A stretch of 32,677 nucleotides of DNA, taken from Candidatus Brevibacterium intestinavium. Lineage in GTDB: Bacteria > Actinomycetota > Actinomycetes > Actinomycetales > Brevibacteriaceae. Each line of letters opens with the position of its first letter. The first letter of the stretch is position 1. The notes beneath the pieces are model-generated. The model searched no databases. It was not told where the DNA came from and saw nothing but the letters and a program-made list of their open reading frames with translations. The position numbers and the translations under genes are program-made. Shown in pieces: positions 30,009-32,677 of the stretch. The stretch covers positions 1 to 32,677 of the forward strand of contig DWZN01000005.1 of the NCBI GenBank assembly GCA_019117545.1. Reading direction: 5' to 3'.

Positions 30009-30293
30009 GCCCTTCGCTACTACGAGGAGCAGGGACTTCTTGCGCCGCAGCGGACCCAGGGCGGTCAGCGAAGGTATCCAGCCGATGCCGTCGAGCGCGT
30101 GCTGCTCTATCGCAGACTCATCGATGCCGGCCTCGGCACAGAGGTGATTCGAGAGCTCCTGCCATGCATGAATGGCTCAGCGGGTGCCGACACCGTGGCC
30201 ACGCTCGAGCGCGAGCATGCGAAGCTGCTCGACCAGGCTCGCGAACTCGAGGCGACCGCGGACAGGCTCGCAGACATCCTCAAGTCGCTGTGA
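30000..30293 (+). pseudogene. MerR-family regulator, 5'-truncated
   Basis: 97 codons from the middle of the MerR HTH to TGA 30291-30293: SPRALRYYEEQGLLAPQRTQ, GGQRRYPADAVERVLLYRRL, then the helical region and C-terminal coiled coil ATLEREHAKLLDQARELEAT. The first helix (MxIGELAxxTGV) and any start or ribosome site are missing, because the upstream DNA is the antisense of the truncated SDR gene. MerR regulators are often divergent from an SDR target, so both are probably halves of one former pair. Confidence 0.8.
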
Positions 30294-30297
30294 GCCC

Positions 30298-30333
30298 GCG
30301 TTCTTCGCGCCGACGGCGCAGTGACGGGAACGC
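30298..30333. terminator. Nested hairpin between MerR remnant and pgm
   Basis: GCGTTC/GAACGC (30298-30303, 30328-30333) encloses GCGCC-GAC-GGCGC (30307-30319). It ends right at the pgm stop codon; weaker than the other terminators. Confidence 0.45.
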
Positions 30334-31974
30334 CTACTTCAGCACGCCGTCGACCAGGGTCCGGGCATCGTGCTGGACGGTGCGCAGGTGGTCCTCGTCG
30401 CGCAGGGATTCCGCGTAGATCTTGTACACGTCCTCCGTGCCCGAGGGACGCACGGCGAACCAGGCATTGTCCGTGGTCACCTTCAGTCCCCCAATGGGGG
30501 CGTTGTTCCCCGGCGCCGAGGTGAGCACTGACTTGACGGCTTCACCGCCGATGGTCTTCGCGTTGACCTGGGAGGCTGCGAGCGCTCCGAGCTTCGCCTT
30601 CTGCTCACGGGTGGCCGGGGCGTCCTGACGGGCATAGGCGCTGGCGCCGAAGTTCGCGGCCAGTCCCGCATACCTCTGCGACGGCGTCTGGCCGGTCTTC
30701 GCGGTCATCTCGGCCGCGAGCAGAGCGAGGATGATGCCGTCCTTGTCCGTCGACCACACCCTGCCGTCTCGGCGCAGGAACGACGCACCCGCCGATTCCT
30801 CCCCGCCGAAGGCCAGAGTCGAATCGAGCAGGCCGGAGACGAACCATTTGAAGCCGACGGGGACCTCGAACAGCTTCCGGTCGTGGGAGGCTGCGATCCG
30901 ATCCACCAGCGACGAGGTGACCAGCGTCTTGCCGATCCCCGCCCCGGCCGGCCACTCGGAACGCGAGCTGAGCAGGTAGTCGATGGCCGCAGCCAGGTAG
31001 TGGTTCGGGTCCATCAGCCCCGCATCGGGGGTGACGATGCCGTGCCGGTCGGCGTCGGCGTCATTGCCCGTGGAGATGTCATAGTCGTCGCGGGAGGCGA
31101 TGAGGCCGGACATCGCATAGGGCGAGGAGCAGTCCATGCGGATGTTCTCATCCCAGTCGAGCGTCATGAACGACCAGGTGGGATCGACATCGGGGTGGAC
31201 GACGGTGAGGTTGAGATCGTAGTCCTCGGCGATGGCCGCCCAGAAGTCGACACTGGCCCCGCCCAAGGGGTCGGCGCCGATCCTCAGCCCGGAGCTGCGG
31301 ACGATGTCGAGGTCGACGACGGAGCCGAGGTCATCGACGTAGTTCGCGACGTAGTCGAAGTTCTCAGTGTTCTCCAGGTGGAAGGCGCGCTGGAAACCGG
31401 TGCGCGGGATCTTCTCCCACCCGTCGGCCAGGTAGGCGTTGGCGCGGTCGGCGATCCAGGTCGTGGTCTCGGTGCCGGCCGGTCCGCCGTGGGGCGGGTT
31501 GTACTTGATGCCGCCGTCGGAGGGCGGGTTGTGGCTGGGGGTGACGATGATGCCGTCGGCCTGGGCATCGGCGCGGGACTTCCCGGCGTTGTAGCCGAGG
31601 ATCGCGTGTGAGACCGCCGGGGTGGGGGTGAAGCCGTCACGCTCGTCGATGAGCGCGTGCACCTCGGCGGCGGCGAGGACTTCGAGGACGGTGAGGAACG
31701 CGGGCTCACTCAGAGCGTGGGTGTCCCGGCCCAGGAAGATCGGGCCGCGGATGCCCTTGTCCCTGCGGAAGTCGACGATGGCCGCGGTGATGGCCGCGAT
31801 GTGCGCCTCGTTGAAGGAGCGATTGAAGCTCGATCCGCGATGTCCAGAGGTGCCGAAGCTCACGGCCTGGGTGGGCACGGAGGGGTCGGGAACGAGATCG
31901 TGATAGGAGTCGAGAAGCGCGGGGATGTCCACGAGATCCTGATCCTGGGCCAACTGGCCAGCGCGTGTAGTCAT
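30334..31974 (-). CDS. pgm: Phosphoglucomutase (alpha-D-glucose phosphate-specific)
   Basis: 546 residues, the length of E. coli Pgm; interconverts glucose 1-phosphate and glucose 6-phosphate. Motifs in order: SFGTSGHRGSS, phosphoserine loop IIVTPSHNPPSDGGIKYN, metal loop GNDADADRHGIV, sugar-binding GGEESAGASFLR, and phosphate-binding FAVRPSGTEDVYKIYAES. ATG 31974 is the natural start (MTTRAGQLAQDQDLVDIPAL). Single gene; a dyad GTCCACG/CGTGGAC (32015-32021, 32034-32040) lies upstream. Confidence 0.96.
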   Translation of the reverse strand: MTTRAGQLAQDQDLVDIPALLDSYHDLVPDPSVPTQAVSFGTSGHRGSSFNRSFNEAHIAAITAAIVDFRRDKGIRGPIFLGRDTHALSEPAFLTVLEVLAAAEVHALIDERDGFTPTPAVSHAILGYNAGKSRADAQADGIIVTPSHNPPSDGGIKYNPPHGGPAGTETTTWIADRANAYLADGWEKIPRTGFQRAFHLENTENFDYVANYVDDLGSVVDLDIVRSSGLRIGADPLGGASVDFWAAIAEDYDLNLTVVHPDVDPTWSFMTLDWDENIRMDCSSPYAMSGLIASRDDYDISTGNDADADRHGIVTPDAGLMDPNHYLAAAIDYLLSSRSEWPAGAGIGKTLVTSSLVDRIAASHDRKLFEVPVGFKWFVSGLLDSTLAFGGEESAGASFLRRDGRVWSTDKDGIILALLAAEMTAKTGQTPSQRYAGLAANFGASAYARQDAPATREQKAKLGALAASQVNAKTIGGEAVKSVLTSAPGNNAPIGGLKVTTDNAWFAVRPSGTEDVYKIYAESLRDEDHLRTVQHDARTLVDGVLK

Positions 31975-32101
31975 ATCCCTACCTTGCCAAATCCCCTCAG
32001 GGGCGCACAGTTGTGTCCACGGAGTTCTTGCATCGTGGACGGTGCGGAGGAGTCCTGCGAGACTTCACGCCTGCAGCAGACACCCTCGCCGAGGCGGCTG
32101 C

Positions 32102-32458
32102 TCAGTCCGGCGGCTCCGAGCTGGTGTCCTCGTCCTCCTTCGTGTCGCCACCGCGCACATCGCGGCCGTTGTCGAGCGACGAATCGCTGTCGTCGGAGGA
32201 CACTGCGCCTTCGCCGGCGGCCTGGGCTTCCTTGGGGTCTCGGTCTACGGGCACATCGTGGTCGGCCGCGATCTGCTCGAGCCTCTCCTCGGGAGTCTGC
32301 GAACTGCCTTCTTCCTCGGTCTCGGAACCGACGCTGACAGCGGACGAGTCGATCTCCTTCTCGGTGTCGTGGTCCTCTCCTGCTGCGCCGTCGGGCAGAT
32401 TCTTCTTCTCGTCGCTCATGGGGTCCCACTCTTTCGCACGGTTGTCGGAGATGGCCAT
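32102..32458 (-). CDS. Acidic low-complexity protein, unknown function
   Basis: 118 residues, very rich in Asp, Glu and Ser (for example VGSETEEEGSSQTPEERLEQ, VSSDDSDSSLDN), no Cys, no membrane segment; probably disordered. The only ordered-looking part is the short helix TPEERLEQIAADHDVPVD. Start is uncertain: ATG 32458 is chosen for GAGG five bases upstream; GTG 32473 overlaps the stop of the upstream fragment (GTGA) and ATG 32419 (MSDEKK) is also possible. No function proposed. Confidence 0.65.
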   Translation of the reverse strand: MAISDNRAKEWDPMSDEKKNLPDGAAGEDHDTEKEIDSSAVSVGSETEEEGSSQTPEERLEQIAADHDVPVDRDPKEAQAAGEGAVSSDDSDSSLDNGRDVRGGDTKEDEDTSSEPPD

Positions 32459-32469
32459 CGCCACCTCGT

Positions 32470-32655
32470 TCACTTCAGGTCGATGATCGTGTCAGAGGCA
32501 ACGCGGTCCGTGGTCTCGACGCTAACCCCATCGGGGAGTGGGATCAAGGCCTTCGACCACGGTGCCTTCGCGCCGGCGCTCACCAGCTCGAAGCGGGCCT
32601 CGCGGGGCTGTCGAACCGTGCCCGAGGCTGCGATGAATTCTCTGATAATCCCTGA
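32470..32655 (-). pseudogene. Coding fragment at the right edge
   Basis: An open minus-strand frame of about 61 codons ends in TGA 32470-32472 and has coding-like codon choice through ARFELVSAGAKAPWSKALIP and LPDGVSVETTDRVASDTIID. Upstream it is closed by an in-frame TGA (32656-32658) with no ATG/GTG/TTG in the first part; only an internal GTG would give a 37-residue peptide. It may be the tail of a frameshifted gene or a short gene with an unusual start. Family not recognised. Confidence 0.35.
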
Positions 32656-32660
32656 TCAGA
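32641..32660. promoter_or_regulatory. TCTGAT-N8-ATCAGA dyad
   Basis: Inverted repeat 32641-32646/32655-32660 in an AT-richer patch at the edge. Possible operator; the partner gene is not clear. Confidence 0.3.
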
Positions 32661-32677
32661 ACCCTGTGCATGAGGAA

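Noticed and set aside
1..32677. tRNA or rRNA genes
   Set aside because: TTCGA-type strings occur only inside protein genes; no cloverleaf or rRNA motif was seen on either strand.

Overview
The window reads as chromosome of a high-GC Gram-positive bacterium (Actinomycetota). The clues are strong G/C bias at third codon positions, frequent GTG/TTG starts behind AAGGAG-type ribosome sites, an LCP cell-wall ligase, a mycobacterial-type 7Fe ferredoxin (FdxA) and an M13 metallopeptidase with a GntR/MFS/USP-rich neighbourhood. A Micrococcales genus such as Brevibacterium would fit, but that is inference from gene content, not a search result. I see no tRNA, rRNA, CRISPR array, prophage or replication origin.

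Layout. 1-324: 3' end of an IS481-type transposase. 380-8964: rpiB-like isomerase, an intergenic repeat field, M18 aminopeptidase, DUF1684 protein, M13 peptidase, low-molecular-weight tyrosine phosphatase, CopC-type copper protein and a PQQ-type sugar dehydrogenase lipoprotein. 9115-12624: LLM flavin oxidoreductase, a lipoprotein-start remnant, an MFS (Bcr/CflA) gene and a MarR gene that are both cut at their 5' ends and fused back to back, then a LysR regulator. 12702-17657: orphan SdhA/FrdA-like flavoprotein, universal stress protein, and a GntR-MFS operon. 17773-21938: rarA, dld, and a two-gene unit of HTH regulator and small membrane protein. 22132-24484: XRE-cupin regulator divergent from a thioredoxin-reductase/methyltransferase fusion. 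24605-27627: MFS transporter, LCP protein, small secreted protein. 28024-30293: Crp/Fnr regulator, fdxA, and a second scar where an SDR gene and a MerR gene have both lost their 5' ends. 30334-32655: phosphoglucomutase, acidic low-complexity protein, and a coding fragment at the right edge.

How the parts work together. Most genes are single-gene units or divergent regulator/target pairs. Several pairs carry readable operators: a T-N11-A dyad and a partial DtxR-like iron box between LysR and the flavoprotein; TGCAA repeats between the XRE-cupin regulator and the fusion enzyme; a perfect 13-bp dyad before the HTH/membrane unit; repeated TGCATCT before the GntR gene; and an FNR-like box at the ideal activator distance before fdxA, next to a regulator with the FNR-type E-x-x-S-R recognition helix. 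Convergent ends are closed by strong hairpins at 4235-4278, 7755-7798 and 27093-27130.

Most unusual: (i) two independent scars (near 11479 and 30000) in which a divergent regulator/target pair has lost its whole shared promoter and both N-termini; (ii) the CPYC dithiol-oxidase-like/methyltransferase fusion with its own sensor, possibly a self-contained small-thiol handling module; (iii) the FNR-box/fdxA geometry; (iv) a 58-bp near-perfect repeat of a lipoprotein start flanking the LLM gene; (v) several intergenic short-repeat fields.
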